This document shows, in pieces, positions 1 to 7,122 of a DNA stretch of 18,577 nt; the stretch's first letter is position 1, and the number at the start of each line of letters is the position of its first letter. A program made the translations under genes and the position numbers. The stretch spans positions 1-18,577 of the forward strand of contig JADZAD010000004.1 of NCBI GenBank assembly GCA_020852775.1. Direction: 5' to 3'. The DNA comes from Anaerolineae bacterium (lineage in GTDB: Bacteria > Chloroflexota > Anaerolineae > Aggregatilineales > UBA3940). The notes beneath the pieces are model-generated. The model was not told where the DNA came from. It saw only the letters and a list, made by a program, of their open reading frames with translations, and made no database searches.

Positions 1-600
1 AGTATATCGCCGTACATGTCTGGAGTAAACGTCCACTTCACTCCAGAGCGCCGGATGCTGGGGAACGCTGAGCATGATCCCGCCGCCCGGACGTACCGCC
101 TGATACATTTGCCTGAGAACCGCCTGATCCTCTTCAATATGCTCCAGGACATCGAAGGCCCCCACGACCGCAAACTCATCGCGGAAGGGAATGGCGCGCG
201 CATCCATCTGGTAGAAAGTGGCGTGGGGAATGCGCTGACGGGCGTAGCCAAGCCCGGTGTCATAGATCTCGCTGCCTGCGAGCCGCAGAGCCGGATTGGC
301 CCCTGTAATCCCGCGCAGGACATAGCCCGTGCCGCAACCGACCTCAAGCAGGTTATCCGCCTCCGGGAAGTACTTCCTCAGCGCCCAGATCAGCAGCCGG
401 TTACGATTGCGGAACCAGAAGCTCCCATCCTCCAGGCGCATGAGGTGCTCGAACGCATCCGGTGGGAAGCCATCGTTTTCAAGCGCCAGATCGGGCGCAA
501 ACAACAGGATTCCGTCGCGTTGTTGTGGCGCACAGCCACAGACCGGGCAAGTCCATTCCGGGAGGTCGAAGGTCTGCTGGCAGGACTGGCAAATCTTCAA
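1..600 (-). CDS. Zinc-ribbon class I SAM-dependent methyltransferase (3' end beyond the window)
   Basis: The first 200 residues are visible. An N-terminal zinc ribbon has Cys4/Cys7 and Cys18/Cys21. It is followed by a Rossmann methyltransferase with the SAM-binding motif LLEVGCGTG (residues 84-92), the post-motif stretch FDVLEHI (149-155) and the RPGG turn (170-173). This is the Methyltransf_11/23 pattern. The likely start is TTG at 600, because GGAG lies about 8 nt upstream and the next in-frame upstream codons give no better start. The gene begins 32 nt after the wecE stop on the same strand, so the two are probably co-transcribed. That suggests a substrate in glycan or aminosugar biosynthesis, but the acceptor cannot be named. 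The C-terminus is cut by the window edge. Confidence 0.85.
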   Translation of the reverse strand, partial: MKICQSCQQTFDLPEWTCPVCGCAPQQRDGILLFAPDLALENDGFPPDAFEHLMRLEDGSFWFRNRNRLLIWALRKYFPEADNLLEVGCGTGYVLRGITGANPALRLAGSEIYDTGLGYARQRIPHATFYQMDARAIPFRDEFAVVGAFDVLEHIEEDQAVLRQMYQAVRPGGGIMLSVPQHPALWSEVDVYSRHVRRYT

Positions 601-632
601 GAGATCTCCGCTTTCAGAGGGCTGGATGGGAG

Positions 633-1775
633 CTAGCGTCCACGCAGATGCGAAACCGCGTTGTAGATCTCACCAATGACTGTGTCCATTACTTCTTCCA
701 GACCGATCCACATCGGCAGCCGAACCAGCCGATCACTGGTGGAGCATGTCACAGGGAGTGCCCCATGAGCGCGCCCGTACAGGCGCCCTGCCGGGGAATC
801 CTGCAAGGGAAGATAGTGGAACACTGCGCCGATGTCCCGGCTCTTGAGGTAGTCGATGAAGCGGGTACGCTCCTCGATGCTGGGCAGCAGGACGTAGTAG
901 ATATGCCCGTTGATACCTGCTTCCTCGGAGATAATCGGGCGCCGCAGAATCTCCTCCGCTTCGAGGTCCTCAAGTGCAGTATGATAAGTATGCCACAAAG
1001 CCAGCCGTCTGTGAGTAATTTCTTCGGCGTGTTCAAATTGCGCCCAGAGAAAGGCGGCGGTCAGCTCACTGGGCAGGTATGACGAGCCGATGTCTACCCA
1101 GGTGTATTTGTCCACTTCGCCCCGGAAGAAGCGGCTGCGATTAGTGCCCTTCTCACGGATGATCTCGGCACGTTCAGCGAAGCGGGGATCATTGATCAGC
1201 AGGGCCCCACCTTCTCCCGAGTTGAGGTTCTTGGTCTCATGGAAACTCAATGCCGAGAATTGTCCAAAACTCCCCAGGGGGCGACCCTTGTAGGTCGCCA
1301 TAATTCCCTGCGCGTTGTCCTCGACCACCATAAGATTATACCGGTTAGCAATAGCCATGATGATGTCCATCTCGCACGCGACACCGGCATAGTGTACGAC
1401 GACGATGGCACGGGTCTTATCGGTAATTGCCTCCTCGATCTTCGTTTCGTCGATGTTCAACGTGTCTTCACGGATGTCGACAAAGACAGGGATTCCTCCT
1501 CGAAGTACGAATGCATTAGCAGTGGAGACGAATGTGAAGGCCGGCATGATCACTTCGTCGCCGGGCTGTGTGTCGATGAGCAGGGCGGCCATCTCCAGCG
1601 CGGTGGTGCAGGAATGGGTCAGAAGGGCTTTCTGACAACCCGACTGTTCTTCCAGCCAGCGGTGACAGCGCTTTGAGAAGACCCCGTCACCAGAAAGGTG
1701 TCGCAGGGCATGGGCTTCTGATATGTACTCCAGCTCTTTTCCCGTCAGATAGGGCTTATTAAACGGGATCTTCAT
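633..1775 (-). CDS. wecE: dTDP-4-amino-4,6-dideoxygalactose transaminase (WecE/RffA)
   Basis: This is a PLP-dependent DegT/DnrJ/EryC1/StrS aminotransferase of 380 residues; E. coli WecE is about 376. It matches WecE closely along its length: N-terminal IPFNKP, the block PGDEVIMPAFTFVSTANAF (71-89), VHYAGVACEMD (127-137), VEDNAQG with Asp153 facing the PLP ring, and SFHETKN with the Schiff-base Lys182. EKGTNRS and KYTWVDIGSSYLPS are also WecE signatures. In that family the enzyme transfers an amino group from glutamate to dTDP-4-keto-6-deoxyglucose, giving dTDP-Fuc4N for surface polysaccharides. The start ATG is preceded by GGGAGT. The methyltransferase follows 32 nt downstream. The rest of the dTDP-sugar pathway is not in the window. 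Confidence 0.95.
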   Translation of the reverse strand: MKIPFNKPYLTGKELEYISEAHALRHLSGDGVFSKRCHRWLEEQSGCQKALLTHSCTTALEMAALLIDTQPGDEVIMPAFTFVSTANAFVLRGGIPVFVDIREDTLNIDETKIEEAITDKTRAIVVVHYAGVACEMDIIMAIANRYNLMVVEDNAQGIMATYKGRPLGSFGQFSALSFHETKNLNSGEGGALLINDPRFAERAEIIREKGTNRSRFFRGEVDKYTWVDIGSSYLPSELTAAFLWAQFEHAEEITHRRLALWHTYHTALEDLEAEEILRRPIISEEAGINGHIYYVLLPSIEERTRFIDYLKSRDIGAVFHYLPLQDSPAGRLYGRAHGALPVTCSTSDRLVRLPMWIGLEEVMDTVIGEIYNAVSHLRGR

Positions 1776-2184
1776 GGGGTACTCCCGGCGAAATGGGGGT
1801 GCTTCACGGCTGAAAAAGATTGCGGTTCATCACAGAGAATGAGAGTGTTGTGCTTTCCAGTAACGGCAATTAGTGTACATCCACACCTGTGAAAATCCAA
1901 CGATTTGTTTGCTTTCTTTGCTATATAGAATCGCGCTCTGTAGCTGAAGAACCGCACCGATCGTCCCGAACAGAGAACATGGTGACCTGCCCAGCCCAGT
2001 AGATTTAGCGGGTCGTTGACTGGGCCAGAGTTCACATATTTGCACTATGCAGCCCGTGATCTTCGGTGCTTTGAACAGCCCCGTGTGTCATCACCCCTGA
2101 CCCGTGTCACCGGTTTGTCGCATTTGCGTTGAGACACTGCGGTCGCTGGCCTGTGGGCAGGGCACAGGCTATAATTCGCCGGTT
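1776..2184. other. Divergent intergenic region between wecE and the M23 lipoprotein gene
   Basis: These 409 bp separate two divergently transcribed genes, so both promoters should lie here. The right end has a TATAAT (2170-2175) close to the M23 start. On the wecE side I see only a weak candidate -10 around the TATATA at 1921-1926 (minus strand) with a poor -35. The short open frames crossing the region lack ribosome binding sites and recognisable protein features. I see no tRNA, repeat array or factor-independent terminator. The base composition is more AT-rich than the flanking genes, as expected for regulatory DNA. Confidence 0.6.
2170..2175 (+). promoter_or_regulatory. -10 element TATAAT just upstream of the M23 gene
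   Basis: This is a perfect -10 hexamer ending 9 nt before the ATG at 2185. Transcription from it would start about 7 nt downstream, leaving almost no 5' leader. No good -35 hexamer is visible 16-18 nt upstream. The position supports choosing ATG 2185 over an upstream GTG at 2104. Confidence 0.55.
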
Positions 2185-3285
2185 ATGTACGCCCACAGAA
2201 GATCTTCATACACGAATACTCGTTCGCTGATCGTCCAATTTGCAGGGCTGGCACTGGTCGCCTTCAGCGTCTCGGCCTGTATGCCCGATCCCGTCATCCC
2301 ACCGACGCCCACGCGCACGCCGCTGCCCGACCTGCCCGTCACCGATACGCCCACCGCCACTGCGATCATCGCCGACTTGCCACCGGCAACTCCGCAGCCG
2401 CCCCCGACAACTGCCCCCACCGGAGCGGAGCCGATGGCAGAGGTAACATCCGGCGCACCGGGCACACCCACTATCACCGGGACGCCCGGTACCGCCACAT
2501 CGACCCCACCACCGCCTACACCTGATGATGGGCTTCCGGCGGATCACTACTGGTTCAGCCGCCCGATCCCGACTGGCTGGACGGACTACCTTGACCGCAC
2601 CTACGCCTACGGCTCGACTGCGGGGGGGAAGTACCGGGCGCATACCGGTGGAGACTTCTACAACCCGTCAAGCACCCCGGTAGTTGCCGTAGCGAACGCC
2701 ACCGTGATGCACGCGGGTACCGACTGGGAGACACAATTCGGCCCGGCACTCCAGTTCTATGGCAACCTGGTCGTCCTGCAGGTCACGGATAACACGCTGA
2801 ACGGCCAGCTGGTGTATGTACTCTACGGTCATCTCTCGGAGGTTTATGCACAGGCCGGGCAGATCGTCAAGCCAGGGGACATCATCGGCGCGGTGGGCGC
2901 AACCGGTGTGGCGATCGGGCCACATCTGCACTTCGAGGTGCGGATTGGTGATCCCTATTCGTATACGGCCAGCACCCGCAACCCCGATCTGTGGATCAAG
3001 CCGTATTACGGCTTCGGCACGCTGGCCGGGCGTGTCGTGGATAAATCCGGGACAGCCCTGCCACAGGTTGCGGTCACGCTGCGCGGGGCCGGGCAGCCGC
3101 GCTATGCCTGGACCTATGCCGGGGCCGAGAACCGCCCGGACGATGCCTGGGGTGAAACCTTCACCTATGGCGATCTGCCAGAAGGCTGGTACAGCGTCAC
3201 GACGAGCTCGGGCAGCAGGGCCTATACGCAGGACGTCTACATCCGGCCCGGGCGCACCAGTTGGGTCGAGTTCGTGTTCCAGTAG
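2185..3285 (+). CDS. M23 (LytM-type) metallopeptidase lipoprotein with C-terminal carboxypeptidase-regulatory-like domain
   Basis: The 366-residue product has a signal peptide ending in the lipobox VSAC (lipidated Cys32). A Pro/Thr-rich linker (about 35-115) follows, then a peptidase M23 domain (about 120-275) and a C-terminal beta-sandwich resembling CarboxypepD_reg (about 278-366, starting GTLAGRVVD). The zinc ligands of the family are present: His153 and Asp157 in AHTGGD, and His247 and His249 in GPHLHF. An active endopeptidase that cuts peptide cross-bridges in peptidoglycan outside the membrane is therefore likely. ATG 2185 was chosen because it opens the signal peptide and lies just after a TATAAT; the longer frame from GTG 2104 would bury the signal peptide and cross the promoter. 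The LOG-family gene follows 33 nt later on the same strand. Confidence 0.9.
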   Translation: MYAHRRSSYTNTRSLIVQFAGLALVAFSVSACMPDPVIPPTPTRTPLPDLPVTDTPTATAIIADLPPATPQPPPTTAPTGAEPMAEVTSGAPGTPTITGTPGTATSTPPPPTPDDGLPADHYWFSRPIPTGWTDYLDRTYAYGSTAGGKYRAHTGGDFYNPSSTPVVAVANATVMHAGTDWETQFGPALQFYGNLVVLQVTDNTLNGQLVYVLYGHLSEVYAQAGQIVKPGDIIGAVGATGVAIGPHLHFEVRIGDPYSYTASTRNPDLWIKPYYGFGTLAGRVVDKSGTALPQVAVTLRGAGQPRYAWTYAGAENRPDDAWGETFTYGDLPEGWYSVTTSSGSRAYTQDVYIRPGRTSWVEFVFQ

Positions 3286-3318
3286 TACAGCAGCCGTTTA
3301 TCAGGAAGGACAGGCAAT

Positions 3319-3876
3319 ATGTCAGCCAGCCGTGGAATAATCAGCGTTTTCGGTGGGGCGCGGGTCGAGCAGGGCAGTGAGGCCTATGAGCAGGCCCGGC
3401 TGATGGGCGAACTGCTGGGCCGTGCCGGGTTCAGCGTCTCGACAGGTGGATATGGCGGCGTGATGGGCGGCGCGAGCGAAGGGGCCGCCTCCGCCGGAGC
3501 GCATGTGATCGGCGTGACGACCAACCAGTTCAGCCAGGGAGAGGAGCGCCACGGAGTCAACCAGTGGGTGACAGAAGAGCGCCGCTTCCTCTTCTTCCGC
3601 GAACGCCTGATGCACACCATCGACGTCTGCGATGCGGCCATCGCCATGGGTGGCGGGGTCGGGACGCTGGTCGAGGTCAGCCTGATGTGGAATATTGGCA
3701 TCGTCGGGGAAGACCGTCCACGCCCGATTATCATGGTCGGCAAATTCTGGAAGGATACCTTTGACGCCTTCCTGAGTGGTGGCGATTATGTCCGGACGAA
3801 GGCGCTGGACGTCCTGCACTTCGTCGATACGCCGCAGCAGGCTGTGGACATCCTGGAGAAGGCCTTCCCCCGTTAA
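3319..3876 (+). CDS. LOG/SLOG-family nucleotide-binding protein (TIGR00725/TIGR00730-like)
   Basis: This 185-residue Rossmann-like protein has the family signatures. The glycine-rich STGGYGGVMGGASEGA (41-56) and GGGVGTLVE (111-119) match the phosphate-binding PGGxGTxxE motif. Characterised LOG proteins hydrolyse nucleoside 5'-monophosphates (cytokinin riboside phosphoribohydrolase activity); the old label 'lysine decarboxylase' is a misannotation. The motif reads GGG rather than PGG, which is closer to the TIGR00725 branch, so the substrate is uncertain. A strong ribosome binding site (GGAAGGA) lies 8 nt before the ATG. The stop overlaps the stop of the convergent PfkB gene through a shared TTAA. 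Confidence 0.85.
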   Translation: MSASRGIISVFGGARVEQGSEAYEQARLMGELLGRAGFSVSTGGYGGVMGGASEGAASAGAHVIGVTTNQFSQGEERHGVNQWVTEERRFLFFRERLMHTIDVCDAAIAMGGGVGTLVEVSLMWNIGIVGEDRPRPIIMVGKFWKDTFDAFLSGGDYVRTKALDVLHFVDTPQQAVDILEKAFPR

Positions 3877-4781
3877 GCGACCGGGCTCATCCGGAGCGTC
3901 TCCGCCAGTTCGATTACCTCCGTCAGCGGAGAAGGGCGCGAGGTCGAGCAGTCCCGTGCAGCCTGTAGCGCGCCGGTCGCCGCGGCCAGCCTGACCGTCC
4001 GCTCCAGCGGCCAGCCCTGCAGCCGGCTGTAGATCACTGCGCCGAGGAACGAATCACCCGCGCCGGTCGCATCGGTTACCGCGACACGCGGCGGCGTGAC
4101 AGTGAAGGCCACCCCCTCGTGATCCACGGCGAAGACGTCATTCCCACCGTCCGTCACGATCACCGGGGCGCCGTGTGCGGCATTCAGCGCGCGCGTCTGC
4201 TGGCGCACATCCACACCGGGCAGCGCGTCCTGCATCACTGAAGCGGAATTGACCAGCATATCTACAAAAGGCAGCGTCGGGTGCTCGACATGCACCATAT
4301 CAGCGATCACCGTCTGCGCCCCGGCCGCCTTCGCCACCTCAATCGCCCCCATGTGCTCGTGCCCGCCATAGATATTCAGGCCGAAGACCTTCGCCCCGTC
4401 AATTGCTTCCGGCGTGATCGGGCTCCACGGGCCATCGAAGTACCAGTACGCGATCATCGTGCGGTCGCCGTCCGGGGTAATCAACGCTCGGATGAACGGG
4501 GTGATCCGATCCGGGGAGCGCACGATCATGCTGGTGTCGATGCACGGATACATCGCAAGCCAGCCCATCACACGGTCACCGTCTGCATCCATGCCCAGTG
4601 AGTTCCCCGCGATCCGCACCGATACCCCCCACGTGGCGAGCCAGAGCGCCGCATGCACCCCGCCGCCGCCGATCTGATAGACATCCCGCGTGGGAACGAC
4701 CTGCCGCGCCGGGGTGGGCATGAATGGCACATACACCAGGTTGTCAATGCCGATGCCGCCATAGAGAAATACGTCAACCAC
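3873..4781 (-). CDS. PfkB-family carbohydrate/nucleoside kinase
   Basis: This 302-residue protein has the ribokinase fold. The C-terminal signature DATGAGDSF contains the catalytic base Asp243 and the anion hole GAGD. The N-terminal signature region is IGGGGVHAAL (37-46), where the Asn usual in GGxxxN is replaced by His43. Such enzymes phosphorylate a sugar or nucleoside hydroxyl with ATP in the cytoplasm; the substrate cannot be assigned. The start is GTG, with a perfect AGGAGG 5 nt upstream (4787-4792). It is the last gene of the 7065-3873 operon, 40 nt after the solute-binding lipoprotein gene, which hints that the transported solute and the kinase substrate may be related. The stop overlaps the LOG gene tail to tail. 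Confidence 0.88.
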   Translation of the reverse strand: MVDVFLYGGIGIDNLVYVPFMPTPARQVVPTRDVYQIGGGGVHAALWLATWGVSVRIAGNSLGMDADGDRVMGWLAMYPCIDTSMIVRSPDRITPFIRALITPDGDRTMIAYWYFDGPWSPITPEAIDGAKVFGLNIYGGHEHMGAIEVAKAAGAQTVIADMVHVEHPTLPFVDMLVNSASVMQDALPGVDVRQQTRALNAAHGAPVIVTDGGNDVFAVDHEGVAFTVTPPRVAVTDATGAGDSFLGAVIYSRLQGWPLERTVRLAAATGALQAARDCSTSRPSPLTEVIELAETLRMSPVA

Positions 4782-4786
4782 ACAGG

Positions 4787-4792
4787 CCTCCT
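4787..4792 (-). promoter_or_regulatory. Perfect Shine-Dalgarno AGGAGG fixing a GTG start
   Basis: AGGAGG on the minus strand lies 5 nt before the GTG at 4781 and supports that non-ATG start for the PfkB kinase. Confidence 0.8.
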
Positions 4793-4821
4793 GAGAGGTA
4801 CAGAGGGATGCGGCAGAGGGG

Positions 4822-5601
4822 TTACCGCTGCGGACCGAACCACTGTGCTGTCAGACGATCGATTGTACCATCCGCCTGCATCTCATCCAGTGCGGTGTTG
4901 ACCTCAGCAAGCAGGGTCGTACTGTCCGGGTGGACTGCCACCGCTACCGGTACATTCTCGACGGTTGCGCCATGGGCCAGTTCCGGATGCTGCCCGACAG
5001 CCAACCGCGCCGCGATACCATCGATCAGCGCGGCGTCCGCTTCTCCCGCAAGCACCGCCTGTATTGCTGTAGAAGAATCCGGGCAACGCACAATCTCAAG
5101 AGCGCGCAGGCGGCGCTGCCACTGGCGTGCCAGCACGTCCCCTTCCGCGCCATACTCGACCGCCACCCGGAGGCCCTCAAGGGCCTCCATGCCTGTCAGT
5201 GGTGCCCTGGCGGGTGCGACTAACTGCTCACCGATATCGAAATAGGCATGCGAGAAAACGGCTTTCTGCTCGGCCTCTGGGGCGACTACCAGCGCAGAGA
5301 TCAGCACATCGACGCGCCCGACGATCAGCGCGTCGTACAGACCATCATACGAAAGGTTGGTAAAGCTGACCTCCAACCCAATACGCTGACCAATCTCCCG
5401 CGCAAGATCAGCATCAAAGCCAATGACCGCCCCGGACGCGTCAAGCGTTTCAAACGGCGGGTACGAGGCATCCGTGCCGACGCGTAGTACACCGCTCTGC
5501 CGGGAGCGCTCCCAGGCGAGATCATGCGGATGCTGGCAGCCTGCGAGCAGGATCGAAACGAGAAAGCACAGGGCTACGAGCCGGGGAAGTGATCTATTCA
5601 T
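4822..5601 (-). CDS. Solute-binding lipoprotein, SBP_bac_3 family (ABC transporter type)
   Basis: The 259-residue product has a lipoprotein signal ending LLAGC (lipidated Cys22). It is followed by the type II periplasmic-binding fold: GTDASYPPFET, then GFDADLA, then ADAALIDG near residue 190. Relatives deliver polar amino acids, opines or dicarboxylates to an ABC permease. The usual T-x-E-R motif that binds the alpha-carboxylate of amino acids reads APEA here, so Thr and Arg are both lost and the ligand may not be a standard amino acid. No permease or ATPase gene is nearby. ATG 5601 is preferred; an adjacent GTG at 5604 is possible. It overlaps the end of the upstream small membrane gene by 8 nt, suggesting coupling. 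Confidence 0.88.
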   Translation of the reverse strand: MNRSLPRLVALCFLVSILLAGCQHPHDLAWERSRQSGVLRVGTDASYPPFETLDASGAVIGFDADLAREIGQRIGLEVSFTNLSYDGLYDALIVGRVDVLISALVVAPEAEQKAVFSHAYFDIGEQLVAPARAPLTGMEALEGLRVAVEYGAEGDVLARQWQRRLRALEIVRCPDSSTAIQAVLAGEADAALIDGIAARLAVGQHPELAHGATVENVPVAVAVHPDSTTLLAEVNTALDEMQADGTIDRLTAQWFGPQR

Positions 5602-5962
5602 CACCTGAGAAGGTTGCGCCGCCGATAGATGTCAGTTCGCGGCGGCGGGTAGGGGGAGTGACAGGCTGTGCAGCCGTTTCAGGTTGTGCCGCAGCGCGAT
5701 CCAGCACTTTGATCAGGGCAGCGGCCTCATCCGCGCTCATCACGAGTGCAGTGACACGCTCGCCATCTCTGAGTTCCAGCCGACGGGTGCGCGGCGTCAG
5801 GCGGGCGATCAGCACCCCCAGAAGAACGCCAACACTCACACCGAGGCCCACGCCCAGCCCGACCGCCAGCGCCTGTGGGCTGGTTAACTGGCTGCCGACA
5901 ATCACGGCCAGTGCCACGGAGAAAGCCAGTACGCCGATCAATGCCAGAATCCGGGTGCTCAT
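5594..5962 (-). CDS. Small two-TM membrane protein of unknown function
   Basis: This 122-residue protein has two predicted membrane helices, residues 5-24 and 32-53. The second is a Gly/Val repeat of glycine-zipper type (GLGVGLGVSVGVLLGV), which favours tight helix packing. A basic stretch (RLTPRTRRLELR) and a cytoplasmic-looking tail follow. I do not recognise a family. Its ATG overlaps the stop of the FtsK-like gene as ATGA, so the two are translationally coupled. Because that FtsK-like motor has no membrane segment of its own, this protein could be its membrane anchor; that is inference. Confidence 0.75.
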   Translation of the reverse strand: MSTRILALIGVLAFSVALAVIVGSQLTSPQALAVGLGVGLGVSVGVLLGVLIARLTPRTRRLELRDGERVTALVMSADEAAALIKVLDRAAAQPETAAQPVTPPTRRRELTSIGGATFSGDE

Positions 5963-7065
5963 GTGGGGGGCTGCTCCCCGCTGCCGCCCGCAGGCAGGGA
6001 GTCACTGGCGATCAGCGCCCCGACATATGTTGCATCTTCGATTACCCCGCCACGCAGATAGTCAACCACCTGCCTTATGTCAGCGGGGCCGGTGTAGGCA
6101 GCCTGGAAGCGCGTCACACGCCCACCGATTAACGCAATGAAGTCCCCGTTCCCGACCAGCGTCTCGGCGTTCACACCGGAGAGCCCGCTTGCGGTCAGTG
6201 ATTCCTGGCTGCTGGCGACCTTGCCGATCAGCCGGGCGGGCAGGTTGGCCTTAAGCGCACCCGGGATCGCATCCGCCGAGGGGCGCTGCGTGCTGCACAA
6301 CAGGTGAAAGCCCGCCTCGCGTCCACGCTGGGCCAGCCGCACGAGCAGCCGCTCAACCTCTTTACCGCCGGTCGTCAGCAGATCGCTCACCTCGTCCACT
6401 GCAATCACGATGCGCGGCGTGGGCGGCGCGTTCTCACTGTCCCGCCGCTCCATCTCCGCCACCAGTGATGCCAGCAACGTGACGGCCTCGTCAGGGGTCG
6501 TGGCGACCGGCGCGAGCAGGTGGGGCAGGCCCGCCAGCGGCGCGAAACCGCGCTTCTTCGGGTCGATCAGTGCAATCTGCAGATGCGCCTGTCGGTTGAA
6601 AAGAGCCATTGAGACGAGGATGGTACGAAGCAGTTCGGTCTTGCCGCAGCCTGTCGCGCCAGCCACCAGCACATGCGTTACTTCCGGAGCCATCAGGGGC
6701 AGGGTAAAGATATCCCCTTCAAGGCTGAGGCCAAGGACGCCACAGACCGGGGGCAGGATGGGCAGGTCGCGGGCCAGCGAGAGCAGATAAACCGGCTGCG
6801 GGTTATTCAGTGGCGCTTCGAGCGCCAGCGCGCCACCACTGCGCGTCACCCGCACGGACGGTGCGCCAAGCACGAGGGCAAGTTCCTCCGCCAGATTCTG
6901 GATGCTGCCGATCTTCGTGCCGGGTCCAGGCTCCAGCAGGAAACGCACCCAGCGTGGCGAAACCTGCACCCCCACCACCGCCACATCCAGCCGGTGGGAG
7001 GCTAACAACAGTTCGAGATGATCGGCCTGGTAATCCAGCCATTCACGCGAGAGATCGTCTGTCAT
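5959..7065 (-). CDS. FtsK/SpoIIIE-type DNA translocase motor lacking membrane and gamma domains
   Basis: The 368-residue product has an N-terminal region like the FtsK alpha domain (GTKIGSIQNLAEELAL, then alternating strands). A RecA-like motor follows, with Walker A GATGCGKT (Lys142), Walker B IVIAVDE (Asp224, Glu225) and STQRP (259-263). It ends with GNGDFIALIGG and VVDYLRGG, as in the FtsK beta domain. The N-terminal four-TM domain, the long linker and the DNA-reading gamma winged helix of true FtsK are absent. It is therefore a minimal hexameric motor rather than the division FtsK. ATG 7065 was chosen because a consensus promoter occupies 7094-7122, inside the longer open frame, and GAGGG lies about 7 nt upstream. 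It is the first gene of a four-gene operon. Confidence 0.87.
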   Translation of the reverse strand: MTDDLSREWLDYQADHLELLLASHRLDVAVVGVQVSPRWVRFLLEPGPGTKIGSIQNLAEELALVLGAPSVRVTRSGGALALEAPLNNPQPVYLLSLARDLPILPPVCGVLGLSLEGDIFTLPLMAPEVTHVLVAGATGCGKTELLRTILVSMALFNRQAHLQIALIDPKKRGFAPLAGLPHLLAPVATTPDEAVTLLASLVAEMERRDSENAPPTPRIVIAVDEVSDLLTTGGKEVERLLVRLAQRGREAGFHLLCSTQRPSADAIPGALKANLPARLIGKVASSQESLTASGLSGVNAETLVGNGDFIALIGGRVTRFQAAYTGPADIRQVVDYLRGGVIEDATYVGALIASDSLPAGGSGEQPPT

Positions 7066-7093
7066 GCGCCGCCCTCTTGCACGAGTGATCCGC

Positions 7094-7122
7094 AGTATAG
7101 GGATTGGAGCGCCCGCTGTCAA
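7094..7122 (-). promoter_or_regulatory. Sigma70-type promoter of the FtsK-like operon
   Basis: On the minus strand TTGACA (7117-7122) is followed by a 17-nt spacer and TATACT (7094-7099): a perfect -35, optimal spacing and a 5/6 -10. The predicted start site near 7087 leaves a leader of about 22 nt before ATG 7065. The -35 overlaps the TGA stop of the glycosidase gene (7119-7121), so the operon is promoted from the very end of its upstream neighbour. Confidence 0.85.

Noticed and set aside
1772..2045. Short open frames in the wecE/M23 intergenic region
   Set aside because: They lack ribosome binding sites and protein-like composition, and overlap expected promoter DNA.
2104..2184. N-terminal extension of the M23 gene from GTG 2104
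   Set aside because: It would place 27 residues before a clear signal peptide and include the TATAAT at 2170-2175; ATG 2185 is better.
2169..2643. Long minus-strand frames opposite the M23 gene
   Set aside because: They are Gly/Arg/Val-rich mirror images of a GC-rich Pro/Thr linker, not genes.
7066..7122. Longer N-terminus of the FtsK-like protein
   Set aside because: The segment coincides with a consensus promoter and overlaps the glycosidase stop; ATG 7065 has a ribosome binding site.
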